DNA from: Anditalea andensis
Lineage (GTDB): Bacteria; Bacteroidota; Bacteroidia; Cytophagales; Cyclobacteriaceae
Assembly (NCBI RefSeq): GCF_000714815.1
Contig: NZ_JMIH01000021.1
Coordinates: 1 to 64,000, forward strand
Length of the DNA stretch: 64,000 bases
Direction: 5' to 3'
Below the pieces are notes generated by a model. That model saw only the letters and a list, made by a program, of their open reading frames with translations. It ran no database searches and was not told the origin of the DNA. A program made the position numbers and the translations under genes. Every line of letters begins with the position of its first letter. Position 1 is the stretch's first letter. Of this stretch, positions 25,623-34,709 are shown one piece after another.

Positions 25623-28256
25623 TTAGTTAGAGTTAATTATTTGAGAAACAATCAATGCCATTGTTGCTAAACTAGTCCCAATGGTAACCCAAACTTGAGG
25701 AGGAATTGCCTGTCTTTGGGGCTTTTCAGGTACAATTATTTCTGCACCCGGTTCTATCTTAGGATGTAATTTAATACCTAGAAAAGATTTTGTTCTTTGT
25801 ACATCCCCGTTAGCATAGACTACATATGAGCGCGATCTTCTGGAATCTTCAGTATATCCACCTGCCCTGGATATATAATTTCGAAATCCTCTACTATCAT
25901 CATACCTAGCTGTAGTAGGATATAGGACTTCGCCCCGCATCCTTACGGTCTGTAATTGTTTAGGAATACTTAAAATATCTCCTTCTTGAAGGATTAAATC
26001 AAATTTAGAACCTGGATTCTGAATGATCTTTTCCAGTTCAATACCAATTAATTCTGTTTCTCTCAGCGTGAGTTTCACCGAACCAGTATCAGCACCTGCT
26101 AATGCCGCAAATCTATCTTCGAGTAATTCATCTCCTCCAGAAGTATTTCTTCTTTCTTCTTGCTTTTCCAGCTCTTCAGATAATACTTTAATTCTTCTTT
26201 CTATCCTTTTTTGTAGTTCTACCTCAGTTTCCGAATTCTCGACATTATCGCCACGGTCAATATGATCAAGTAAACTTCTAAGATTTTTTAATTTTCTTTC
26301 CTCTTCTTGTAGCTGCTGATAAAATTCGGTTCTTCTAATTAAAGTAGCACCTTTTGGATAAGCAAATTGGTTCAAACCACCAGCTCGGACCAGAATATCG
26401 GATATTCTCTCATCAGCATTACCTAAAGCAAAATCACCTGGATAAAAAACTTCTCCTTCTACATTAACCATTTTTTCTCTCTGAAATCCTGGGCTTTTTC
26501 TTATGAAAACATGATCAAAAGGCATTAAAAATATTTGAGCATCATCAGGCCTCAGCTGTAGTTCTGGATCTATTTCAATGGTAATGATTTCTGCTATCTT
26601 TCCACTAGGTTCATTTTTTACCCTTCGGGCAATTTCTATAAATGAATTGGTAGCCGATTCTTTAAAGCCTCGAGACTTTACTATCAAATCACCCACAGTC
26701 ATATTTTCAGCAAATTGATAGACTCCAGTTCTATTGACTTCTCCTGAAACTTGTATATAGTATTCTTCCTTTATATCGTAGATACTCGCAATATTTAAGA
26801 TATCTTCTCTATTCAATGTAATATCTCCTATAGTACCATCTAAAACATGTTCTAAATCTATAGATATGATCTCTTGCTCAAAATTTAATTTTGTTCTGTA
26901 TAAGGTAGCCCTATTTGTAAAAGCATCTCCTCTTAATCCACCTGCCTTCTCTATAAGCTCACTAATGGTTAAACCTTCCGTGAGTGCAAATTCTCCTGGC
27001 CTGTAAACGGCTCCACTTACCTGAACCCTATTTTCATAACGTTCTAATATTTCTCCGACTTTAAAAACATCTCCATCCTGCGGATTGAATGTCGCATAAA
27101 AGTCCTGTCCAATATCATCTACCTTCAGTGCTGCCCCTGTCGATCGTCTTACAGTTATCCTATTCTGGAATGCCCTATCAGAAAATCCACCCGCATATTG
27201 AATCAAATCTTCTATGGTTTCATTTTGCTTTAGCTCAAATAATCCCGGCCGTCTTACCGGTCCATCTATCTCCACTCTAGCTCTTATCGGCTGGACGATA
27301 ACAACATCATTGTCCCTTAGCATCAAATTAGTCTGTTGTCCTCCCCGCACGATAAAATCATATATATCTACTTCTCCCACTAGTTTGCTGTCTCGGTAAA
27401 CCTGAACATGTCTAAACGATCCATTTTCATTAGGACCACCAGCGGCAAACAAAGCATTAAATACTGATGCAAAAGAAGGTAGTGTATAAGTTCCTGGTTT
27501 TCTTAATTCTCCTACCATGGATACTTGTATGGTTCTTATATCACCCAACCTTAATTGTAAAAATGTATTAGGATTTGCTCCTCTCAATCCAGAATAAATA
27601 TTGCTTAGGGATGATTGTATTCTCGAAGTGGCCGCCTCAATAGTCAATCCTCCCACAGGTACCGGTCCTACATTGGGTATAAAAATCCTGCCTTCAGGAT
27701 TTACCTGAAGTTCATAGGTTTGCTGAGAAGCTCCATACACATCTATGATCAACTGATCATTTGCTCCTACCACATAATTTAGTGGTGTAGGTATATTCAT
27801 ATTAGGATTGAAATTCAGTTCTCTATTATGAAATAAAGTATATCCAAATATTTTTTTCTGTCTAGGGGTCAGGTCGTAATAAGGATCAGATCTTCTTAAA
27901 GAATCAAACATCACCTGAAAATCGTCCACTTCTCCCTGTACTCTTCTACCTTCGCGCTCGTTTGTTTGGCTGTCATTTCTTTGTTGCTGGGATTGATGTC
28001 CTCTTCTACCAGATCGAAGCTCCTGTATCCGTTGATTCAATTTAGCAACCTCTTGCTGAGGCATTCCGCGTTCTTGAGCCATTTGTGGAATCTGTTGTGC
28101 AGATACACCTTGTTGCTCTGCACGTCTGATTAACTGCTCTATCTGAGCGTCAGAAAGATTATCAACTTTTATATTTTGGATATCTTGTAATGATTGGGCA
28201 TATGCTGCAACATTACAAATGAAAATACTAAAGATAATTATTAGGTAAATTCTCAT
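25623..28256 (-). CDS. Large SLBB-domain polysaccharide export protein
   Basis: 877 residues. A signal peptide (MRIYLIIIFSIFICNVAAYAQ) is followed by an unusual Gln/Arg-rich helical region (30-110), a Poly_export domain starting near YVVGANDQLIIDVYG, and a row of SLBB-type domains. Each SLBB unit repeats the pattern G(E/A)V.RPG.(F/Y)...-T(I/V).(D/E)LI..AGG; I count at least five. A Glu/Arg-rich coiled coil near 655-705 follows, then another SLBB unit and one C-terminal helix. It is first in the operon and directly before wzz, so it is probably the outer-membrane export channel of this locus. Wza at 4.4-5.2 kb is shorter and of a different subtype. Confidence 0.88.
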   Translation of the reverse strand: MRIYLIIIFSIFICNVAAYAQSLQDIQNIKVDNLSDAQIEQLIRRAEQQGVSAQQIPQMAQERGMPQQEVAKLNQRIQELRSGRRGHQSQQQRNDSQTNEREGRRVQGEVDDFQVMFDSLRRSDPYYDLTPRQKKIFGYTLFHNRELNFNPNMNIPTPLNYVVGANDQLIIDVYGASQQTYELQVNPEGRIFIPNVGPVPVGGLTIEAATSRIQSSLSNIYSGLRGANPNTFLQLRLGDIRTIQVSMVGELRKPGTYTLPSFASVFNALFAAGGPNENGSFRHVQVYRDSKLVGEVDIYDFIVRGGQQTNLMLRDNDVVIVQPIRARVEIDGPVRRPGLFELKQNETIEDLIQYAGGFSDRAFQNRITVRRSTGAALKVDDIGQDFYATFNPQDGDVFKVGEILERYENRVQVSGAVYRPGEFALTEGLTISELIEKAGGLRGDAFTNRATLYRTKLNFEQEIISIDLEHVLDGTIGDITLNREDILNIASIYDIKEEYYIQVSGEVNRTGVYQFAENMTVGDLIVKSRGFKESATNSFIEIARRVKNEPSGKIAEIITIEIDPELQLRPDDAQIFLMPFDHVFIRKSPGFQREKMVNVEGEVFYPGDFALGNADERISDILVRAGGLNQFAYPKGATLIRRTEFYQQLQEEERKLKNLRSLLDHIDRGDNVENSETEVELQKRIERRIKVLSEELEKQEERRNTSGGDELLEDRFAALAGADTGSVKLTLRETELIGIELEKIIQNPGSKFDLILQEGDILSIPKQLQTVRMRGEVLYPTTARYDDSRGFRNYISRAGGYTEDSRRSRSYVVYANGDVQRTKSFLGIKLHPKIEPGAEIIVPEKPQRQAIPPQVWVTIGTSLATMALIVSQIINSN

Positions 28257-28773
28257 AAATCAATGAGTAATGCTGAAATAGATTTTATCGAATAATTCTT
28301 GCAAACGATAAAAATTAAATATTTGATATATTGATTACTATATTTAGGATAAAAGCATAGCTTCGCCACTTCAGTCCCAATTAAATCCTTAAGAAAACAA
28401 GAGTTCTGATGTAGTAATATGAATAAAATTGCTTTTATAAAATCCGTGCAAATTTAGGAATACTTCTTTAAAAAGAAAGATGAATGAAGCTTTAATTACA
28501 ACTCAAAAATATCCATAATAAAATCCAATATATCGATTTGGAAAGCCGAAAGTTACCCTTTCGAAACCCACTATAATAGCATCCAAATTCTTTAATATTA
28601 AAAATTCAAAAATGGTAAATAGGCTTATTTCTTACCTTATATTTTTGTAAAATATAACAAAACCCCTCAGCTTATCTATTTCTTACAATATTATAGCAAG
28701 CTTACATCATAATACCATATCGGTTTTTTCATTATATTTGAATTTATCTTATGCCATTATTTATTATTATCTA
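28257..28773. other. Divergent intergenic region upstream of the polysaccharide operon
   Basis: 517 AT-rich bases between the SLBB gene (minus) and the first lipoprotein (plus). No coding frame is supported. TAnnTTTG-type -7 elements occur on the minus strand at 28449-28456 (TAAATTTG) and on the plus strand at 28733-28740 (TATATTTG, 33 bases before the lipoprotein ATG). Neither has a good -33 TTG at 19-20 bases, so they are only candidate promoters for the two divergent units. Confidence 0.5.
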
Positions 28774-29433
28774 ATGAATTATATTAGAACCCTATTCAAG
28801 TCTTTGCTCATAATTTCTCATTTACCCCTCCTATATTCATGTCAAAATGAATCTATGGAAGAACTGGTAATTTATTCCAATGACTTTTCTACAAATGAGC
28901 TGAGAAATATCATATCAAAGGAAGGGATACAAGAATTTAATGGTGAGGCTGTTCTTGGGTTTTTTAATAATGATTCTTTTGATTTAAACTTATTCGATTT
29001 GCCTTCACATAATATGGTCCGCATAAACATAGACCTATATATACACGACTCCTGGGAAGGCAACAGTCGAGGGGAAAATGGACCAGATGTTTGGAAAATG
29101 CTCGTAGAGGATGAATTGATCGTTAGTACATCATTTTCCAATTCAATCTGTGAACCGAGTTTTTGCCTGTACCAATCTTATCCGGAAAATGGGTTAAGGC
29201 AATTTGAACCTAAAACCGGGGCCATCATTTCCGATCTGCCAGGCCGCTGTCTGTATAAAGATGAGAATGGTTGGACATCTAAATATAAGATCAGCAAAAT
29301 AGTCCCACATCATAATAGTACCTTAATCATAAAATGCTTTGATGAACTCATACAGCTAAATGAGAGTGATCCCAAATGTGATGAAAGTTGGTCCGTAAGC
29401 AAGATTGAGGTAAGTTTATTGAATATCAGATGA
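28774..29433 (+). CDS. Lipoprotein with predicted beta-sandwich domain, paralogue 1
   Basis: I use the ATG at 28774 (219 residues), because it gives a standard lipoprotein signal ending in LLYSC; the longer frame from 28738 adds a non-signal stretch. The mature protein carries the pattern YSNDFS, LGFFNN, LPSHNMVRINIDLYIHDSW, GPDVWKM, SFSN, a Cys-x4-Cys pair followed by YQSYPEN, and DESWSVSKIEVSL. This order resembles a bacterial extracellular beta-sandwich domain in which D-E-S-W-G/S-D/V-ending strands close the fold, possibly carbohydrate-binding. I do not know its function. The next gene is a close paralogue. Both sit at the head of a plus-strand unit opposite the polysaccharide operon. Confidence 0.72.
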   Translation: MNYIRTLFKSLLIISHLPLLYSCQNESMEELVIYSNDFSTNELRNIISKEGIQEFNGEAVLGFFNNDSFDLNLFDLPSHNMVRINIDLYIHDSWEGNSRGENGPDVWKMLVEDELIVSTSFSNSICEPSFCLYQSYPENGLRQFEPKTGAIISDLPGRCLYKDENGWTSKYKISKIVPHHNSTLIIKCFDELIQLNESDPKCDESWSVSKIEVSLLNIR

Positions 29434-29504
29434 AATTCTTACATATTAATCCATCTACATCATTTACTTTCATTAAATCTATCCCGATATGAAGTCCTTA
29501 CTAT

Positions 29505-30164
29505 ATGAAATCATCTAAAATTTGTCAGTTAATATACTTATTTATCATAGCTGAACTTATGTTCAGTTCCTGTCAGGAGAGGCTATTAGATGAAATGGTG
29601 GTGTATTCAAATGATTTTTCGTCTTTAGATCTTACATCAATAAATTCTGATCAAGGACTGGTTAGTTATAATGGACGAAACGTACTCGGATTTTTTAATA
29701 ATGAAGGGTTTACATTGACATTAAATGAATTGCCTCCACATAATATGGTCAAAATAAATGTGGAACTCTATATCCATAATTTTTGGAACGGAAATAGTCC
29801 TGGTGTAGAAGGGCCTGATATTTGGAAAATGGAAGTAGATGAGGAGATCATTGTCAATACTACCTTTGCCAATACAACCTGTGCCTCTACTTACTGTCAA
29901 TACCAATCTTTTCCGGAAAATACAATCAGGAATTTTCCTCCCAAAACAGGTGCTGACAAGATTGATTTGCCCGGTCTATTTGATCAGGCAAATAATAATG
30001 GTTTGACCAGTAAATATACGATTACCAAAATTATAAACCATGGTGATAAATCTATTCTGCTTAAATGCTATGATGAACTGCGCCAAGAAAATGTACCAGT
30101 GCCTCGTGAAGATGAGAGTTGGTCAGTAGGGGAAATAATAGTCAGTGTTCTAAATGTTCGATAG
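29505..30164 (+). CDS. Lipoprotein with predicted beta-sandwich domain, paralogue 2
   Basis: 219 residues. Lipoprotein signal MKSSKICQLIYLFIIAELMFSSC, then the same motif order as the previous gene: YSNDFS, VLGFFNN, LPPHNMVKINVELYIH, GPDIWKM, TTFANTTC-x4-C, YQSFPEN, and DESWSVGEIIVSV at the end. The two proteins align over their whole length without large gaps, which points to tandem duplication followed by divergence. The conserved Cys-x4-Cys pair could form a disulfide in the periplasm or at the cell surface. The gap of 71 bases to the first paralogue suggests cotranscription. Confidence 0.72.
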   Translation: MKSSKICQLIYLFIIAELMFSSCQERLLDEMVVYSNDFSSLDLTSINSDQGLVSYNGRNVLGFFNNEGFTLTLNELPPHNMVKINVELYIHNFWNGNSPGVEGPDIWKMEVDEEIIVNTTFANTTCASTYCQYQSFPENTIRNFPPKTGADKIDLPGLFDQANNNGLTSKYTITKIINHGDKSILLKCYDELRQENVPVPREDESWSVGEIIVSVLNVR

Positions 30165-30233
30165 GTAGTAATATGGTAGGTGGTATGGCTTATTTTCAGG
30201 CATTTATTTTATCTACATTCTTCTTTTAAAGGG

Positions 30234-31438
30234 CTACGATTTGACCAAAATCGATTTGAAAAATCCTATGTATTTCTTTACATTGATCTTAGGGTTATAT
30301 CTTTCGATAACAAACATTCGGCTATTATCAGAAATTCTATCTAACAATGCTCTATTTTGGTATTGTCGAATAATGGCAGCTGCCCAAGCTTCTACCGTAT
30401 TTTCTACCAAAAACCCATTCTTTCCCTCTTGGATTTACCGGTTTAAGGGAGTGACATCCGATACCAGAACAGGCAGTCCTAAAGCCATTGATTCAATTAT
30501 ACTTTTACATAATCCCTCATAATCACAGGCATGCACTAATAAATCGCTATTTAGCAATACCTGCCAGAGTTCCTGTTGCTTATTAAAAAATGGTAGAAAT
30601 GTTATACACTCATCCATACCTAAATCATTAACTCTAGACTGAATAGCTTCTTTCTTCATCCCATCACCTATAAAAGTCAAATGTACCCTGTAACCTTTAA
30701 GTATAATCGCCAATGCCTCAACCAATAAATCTTGTCTTTTCTGATAATCACTAAACCTTCCCACCATTACTATGTTGAGACGATTACCTGACAGAGAGCG
30801 TCTCGTCCATTTCACTTTTTGTGCAGAAGGAGAAACTCCAATATCTAAGGTCAATTTAGGTTTGGCTGTGACAGTTATGTCAAATTCTTTAATATACTGT
30901 CCATATAACTGTTCTATTCCAGAGGAAATAAATTTAAAGCATCGACTTGATTAAAGGCTGTTTCATAATAGGATGCCAACGCAGGATTTCTATAAATCTC
31001 TTCCACCCATTTCAAACCTGCCATTCGCAAAACGATTTTAAAATTAAATTGGGATTTCAGGGCAAATAAACTTTCCAAAATAGCCGTTTCATAAAAACAA
31101 TGTACAATATCATAATCATGTATGCCCGCTAATTTTTAAATAGCTGGTTTAAAACAACTATACAAATATTGATTGTAAAGCTTTTTACCACGGGTTAATT
31201 TAAACAGGCATTTTAATGCCAGCCTACCTGTCCAGCTCGGTACTATCACGGTAATATTCATACCATTGAAGTCGAATTCTCTTTTAATAACTTTTTGGAG
31301 AGATAGATTAATGGTAATGTAATGAACGATATGTCCTTCTTTAACTAAATGCTCACCCAGTAACTTTAAAGAAGTTTCTGCACCTCCCACTATCTGATTT
31401 TGAAAAACATTATTTTGAGTAGCAATTAAAATTTTCAT
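30234..31438 (-). pseudogene. Decayed family 4 glycosyltransferase
   Basis: Read on the minus strand, one glycosyltransferase can be rebuilt: a normal N-terminus (MKILIATQNNVFQNQIVGGAET) from 31438, then an in-frame TAA at 31136-31138. The frame continues as HDYDIVHCFYETAILES, followed by a frameshift near 30926-30940, then FISSGIEQLYG...VVMVGRFSDYQKRQDL in the donor-binding half. A second in-frame TAA lies at 30435-30437, right after LVSDVTPLN, and the frame continues to a normal stop at 30234 with NGFLVENTVEAWAAAI. Two stops and one frameshift make the gene inactive. It would otherwise be a GT4 enzyme of about 400 residues. Confidence 0.85.
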
Positions 31439-31923
31439 GTTTGCAGAAATACTTTTTAAAATAAATAAAGCCCTTAAAATAAATTATTTATATACTGCCT
31501 ATTACTATGTGGTAAATTTTGACTTTCGGATATTAGGTTCTTTTTTAATTATACAAATTCTAGTAAGGCAGCCTACGACACTGTAAATCAGCTGTAATCA
31601 TAAAAAGGTATGGTGGTGAAACAAATTAATTTTTTCTCACTTCATAGAATAAGAATGGATACCAAACATCCTCATTAGTTTCAGTACTTTAGAAAACTTT
31701 CGCAATGATAAGAAAATAATAAAGGAAACTCCATATTTAATACTGTATAATACATTTTGCTTTCTCAATAAAGATCATTAATAATAAGGAGCAATAGCAC
31801 TTAGGCATTTCTAAAATCCTTCTGAAATAAATAATTCCACATGGTATAAAACTGCCATTAGTTGTAATGCATTACCTATATAACAACCACCAGAAAAAAT
31901 TGCTTTAAAGAGAGCCCTAAAAT
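31439..31923. other. Non-coding, decayed sequence between two broken glycosyltransferase genes
   Basis: 485 bases without an intact gene. On the minus strand at 31637-31768 a 43-codon open stretch (ending FGIHSYSMK) reads like the C-terminal tail of a larger protein, with no start and no upstream continuation, so it is probably another gene remnant. The rest is AT-rich with no hairpin or promoter I can support. Confidence 0.4.
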
Positions 31924-32760
31924 TTATTGTCGTGAATCTTGTTTTCCTAAAAGTAGTAATATCACCTCCATAGCTCTTTCTATACTTAATATATATTTAA
32001 GAAAAAAAATCCTTGATTTGAGGGCAAAAGTAGTAGATGGATCTTTTTTTTGTAGGTAATTCCAATTATGTATAGAAGGAATGATATCTCGTAAAATCAT
32101 TTTTACGATTGCTTTCTTATCCTTTTTTATTTGAGCATATTTCCCTCCTGCTATTCTTTTGGCTTTCTTCCTTAAAGCTGAGTAGTTACTTCGAGTAGGA
32201 TGTCTAACTACTAAATCTGGGTAATAACCTATATTAAACCCCATCTTGGTAGCCCGGAGGTTCCATTCATGGTCACCTCCTGACTTCAGATTTTCATTAA
32301 ATAAACCCACTTGATCAAAAAGGTCTTTCCGAACTATTAGATTTGCCGTAACTGATGAACCATTTTTAACATTTTCTATTTGATCGAATCCAAATATTAA
32401 TTCATACTGATCGTATAAACTCGGCTTCAAACTTTCAAAATATAACTTAACAGGTCCTGTAATGCGGTCATGATTTAAACTATTCATTTGATCCAAAGCC
32501 TTGGCTAACCAATGAACATCGGGTATACAATCAGAATCCGTAAAGGCTAAAATCCTTCCTTTAGCATGCTTTACGCCTTTATTTCGAGCGGCATATGAGC
32601 CTGGTTTGGTCTCCCTCATTACTGATATGTTAAGAGGAAATTCATGTATTTTTGGAGGAATACAGTCGTTTGGATCATTATTGACAATTATTATTTCAAA
32701 GTTATCATAAATGATTCATGGCAGCCTATCACCGGCAATGCGTTTCGAAAAATTTTTCAG
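31924..32760 (-). pseudogene. 5'-degraded family 2 glycosyltransferase
   Basis: The intact part (231 codons from the ATG at 32619) is the middle and end of a GT2 enzyme: ETKPGSYAARNKGV, the metal-binding FTDSDC, and a C-terminal GGDHEWNLRATKMGF of the E/D-W type, then a basic helix. A GT2 domain normally starts about 60 residues earlier with a VSVIIP-like strand. Upstream in the same frame I read YDNFEIIIVNNDPND, which fits the second strand, but a TGA at 32716-32718 interrupts it and the first strand is gone. A short truncated protein might still be made from 32619, but it would lack the nucleotide-binding start of the fold. Confidence 0.75.
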
Positions 32761-33008
32761 GTGGTTCAATTGCGGCTAAAAAGTGCTCCTATAGTTGCGT
32801 TTTTATATATTTGCATTCTTACTACCTGCTCATTATTCAGATAAGGTTTATTTTTTGTAAAATGAACATAATAAATCATTAATTTTACCTGGTTTATATT
32901 TTGATATACAAAAGTATTAACCTTAGTATATAAGAATTAATTGGTCAATAAAGCATTTCTAACCTACTTTGGGATCAAAGAAAAAGGAATGATTTCCGTT
33001 TAAAATTC

Positions 33009-34646
33009 ATGAAAAAAATATTATTTTTAATTATTATATTAAGCACATTAAAAGCTAATAGTCAATCACTTCCTGTAGGTTTCCCCGTTCTTGAGGAGGG
33101 TATTCGCAGAGCCCAATTATTAGGGAATTTAGATTCTACCGTATCCTTTACAGTCCGCCCTGTTTACCCAACCAAACTATCCGAGACCTTCAATCCATAT
33201 ACTATACAAATAATGGGGGGAGATAGCCTATCTGGAAAAGATATGCTAGTTAGATTCTGGAAAGGGCATGGAAAAATTCAGCTATTACCTGTACAGTTAC
33301 ATACAGAATTCAACACCCATCACCCTTATCCCCAGGTAAATGGCCCTATGGTCCAAAACAGGGGTTTTCAGACTTTTGCCAGTATAGGGGCATATGCAGA
33401 ATTAGGACCTCTGACCATTCAGTTCCAGCCAGAACATATTTGGGCCCAAAATAAAGATTATGCCTATGGCAATAGTAAAAGTATCTATACAGAGTATTTG
33501 GAAAGGTATGGTCATGCGGGTTATAACACCCTATTGATGGGACAAAGCAGTATACGGCTAAATCTTGGGGCTTTTTCGGCAGGAGTATCGAATGAAAATA
33601 TTTGGTGGGGACCCGGTCAATATAATAGTCTGCTATTTTCAAACAATGCTTTTGGTTTTCAACACCTCACCCTGAATACCAGAAAACCTGCTAAAACATT
33701 TCTTGGCTCCTTTGAAGGGCAATTCATTATGGGGAGATTAGAGGGATCTGAATTTCCTGAACTGACTCAGCATAATTTAACCGATGACTGGAGGTATATT
33801 AACGGTATCAATATTTCCTATCAACCCAAATGGATTCCAGGTTTGTTTGTTGGCCTGAATAGAGTTTTTCAGCAATATGATAGGGATAGGACCAATTCAC
33901 TTGGAGACTGGTTTCCGATCTTTGAAGTTTTTACTAAAGAGTCACTTTTTGAGGATGGCAACACCGTGGAATATGATGAAAGAGCCCAAGACCAACAGGT
34001 CACTATTTTCGGAAGATATGTCATACCAAAAGCTAAAGCGGAATTATATTTTGAATATGGAAAAAGGGATCATTCTGTTAACTGGCGTGAATTTTTTATC
34101 AATCCTGATCATGCCAGAGCATTCTTAATGGGTTTCAGTAAACTCTTTTCAATAGAAAACAATGCCTTTATCCAGGTGAGAGGAGAAATGCTGCAGCAAC
34201 AAGAATCCATCAATATGCTGATCCGATATCCCGGAACGGGGGGAGATAGCAATTGGGGTGGCCACTACCAAGTACGCCATGGTTTCACCCACCGTGGCCA
34301 GATGCTCGGCCCTGGTGTAGGGCCTAGCAGCAATGTGCAAACCATAGAAACCGCATGGGTAAAGGGCACCAAAAAGCTAGGTATCCGGCTCGACAGGTTA
34401 AACAGGCACCAGGATATCTATGTCAAACAATTTAATGATACGACCTCTCAGGGCAGATGGGTGGATTTAAATCTGGGGCTACTGGCCGACTGGCAGTTTG
34501 ACAGACTTTTGCTGAGTTCCCAACTGTACTTTATCAATTCTCTCAACTACCAGTGGCAGCTTCACCCCAATAGTACACCGGACTTTCCTAAAGGACATGA
34601 TGTATTTAATGTACAGGGGCAGATACGGGCCGCTTATTTATTTTAA
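33009..34646 (+). CDS. Wzi-family capsule assembly outer-membrane protein, copy 1
   Basis: 545 residues with a signal peptide (MKKILFLIIILSTLKANSQS). The N-terminal pattern LPVGFPVLEEGIRRAQLLGNLD, followed by NRGFQTFASIGAYAELGPLTIQFQPEHIWAQN, SIRLNLGAFSAGVSNENIWWGPGQYNSLLFSNNAFGF, and GSFEGQFIMGRLEG is the Wzi signature set in Bacteroidota. Aromatic-rich strands run to the C-terminal AAYLF. Wzi binds exported capsule at the cell surface in proteobacteria. It is next to the capsule locus but on the opposite strand. The next gene is a paralogue with the same motif order. Confidence 0.85.
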   Translation: MKKILFLIIILSTLKANSQSLPVGFPVLEEGIRRAQLLGNLDSTVSFTVRPVYPTKLSETFNPYTIQIMGGDSLSGKDMLVRFWKGHGKIQLLPVQLHTEFNTHHPYPQVNGPMVQNRGFQTFASIGAYAELGPLTIQFQPEHIWAQNKDYAYGNSKSIYTEYLERYGHAGYNTLLMGQSSIRLNLGAFSAGVSNENIWWGPGQYNSLLFSNNAFGFQHLTLNTRKPAKTFLGSFEGQFIMGRLEGSEFPELTQHNLTDDWRYINGINISYQPKWIPGLFVGLNRVFQQYDRDRTNSLGDWFPIFEVFTKESLFEDGNTVEYDERAQDQQVTIFGRYVIPKAKAELYFEYGKRDHSVNWREFFINPDHARAFLMGFSKLFSIENNAFIQVRGEMLQQQESINMLIRYPGTGGDSNWGGHYQVRHGFTHRGQMLGPGVGPSSNVQTIETAWVKGTKKLGIRLDRLNRHQDIYVKQFNDTTSQGRWVDLNLGLLADWQFDRLLLSSQLYFINSLNYQWQLHPNSTPDFPKGHDVFNVQGQIRAAYLF

Positions 34647-34709
34647 ATTCGCTATCTATTTAGCCCATAGCTATAAATTATGAAACATATTAAAAACGGA
34701 TCAGTCAAT

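Noticed and set aside
30435-30854. Reading the 139-codon frame as an independent short glycosyltransferase
   Set aside because: It starts and ends at lesions of one longer broken gene (30234-31438).
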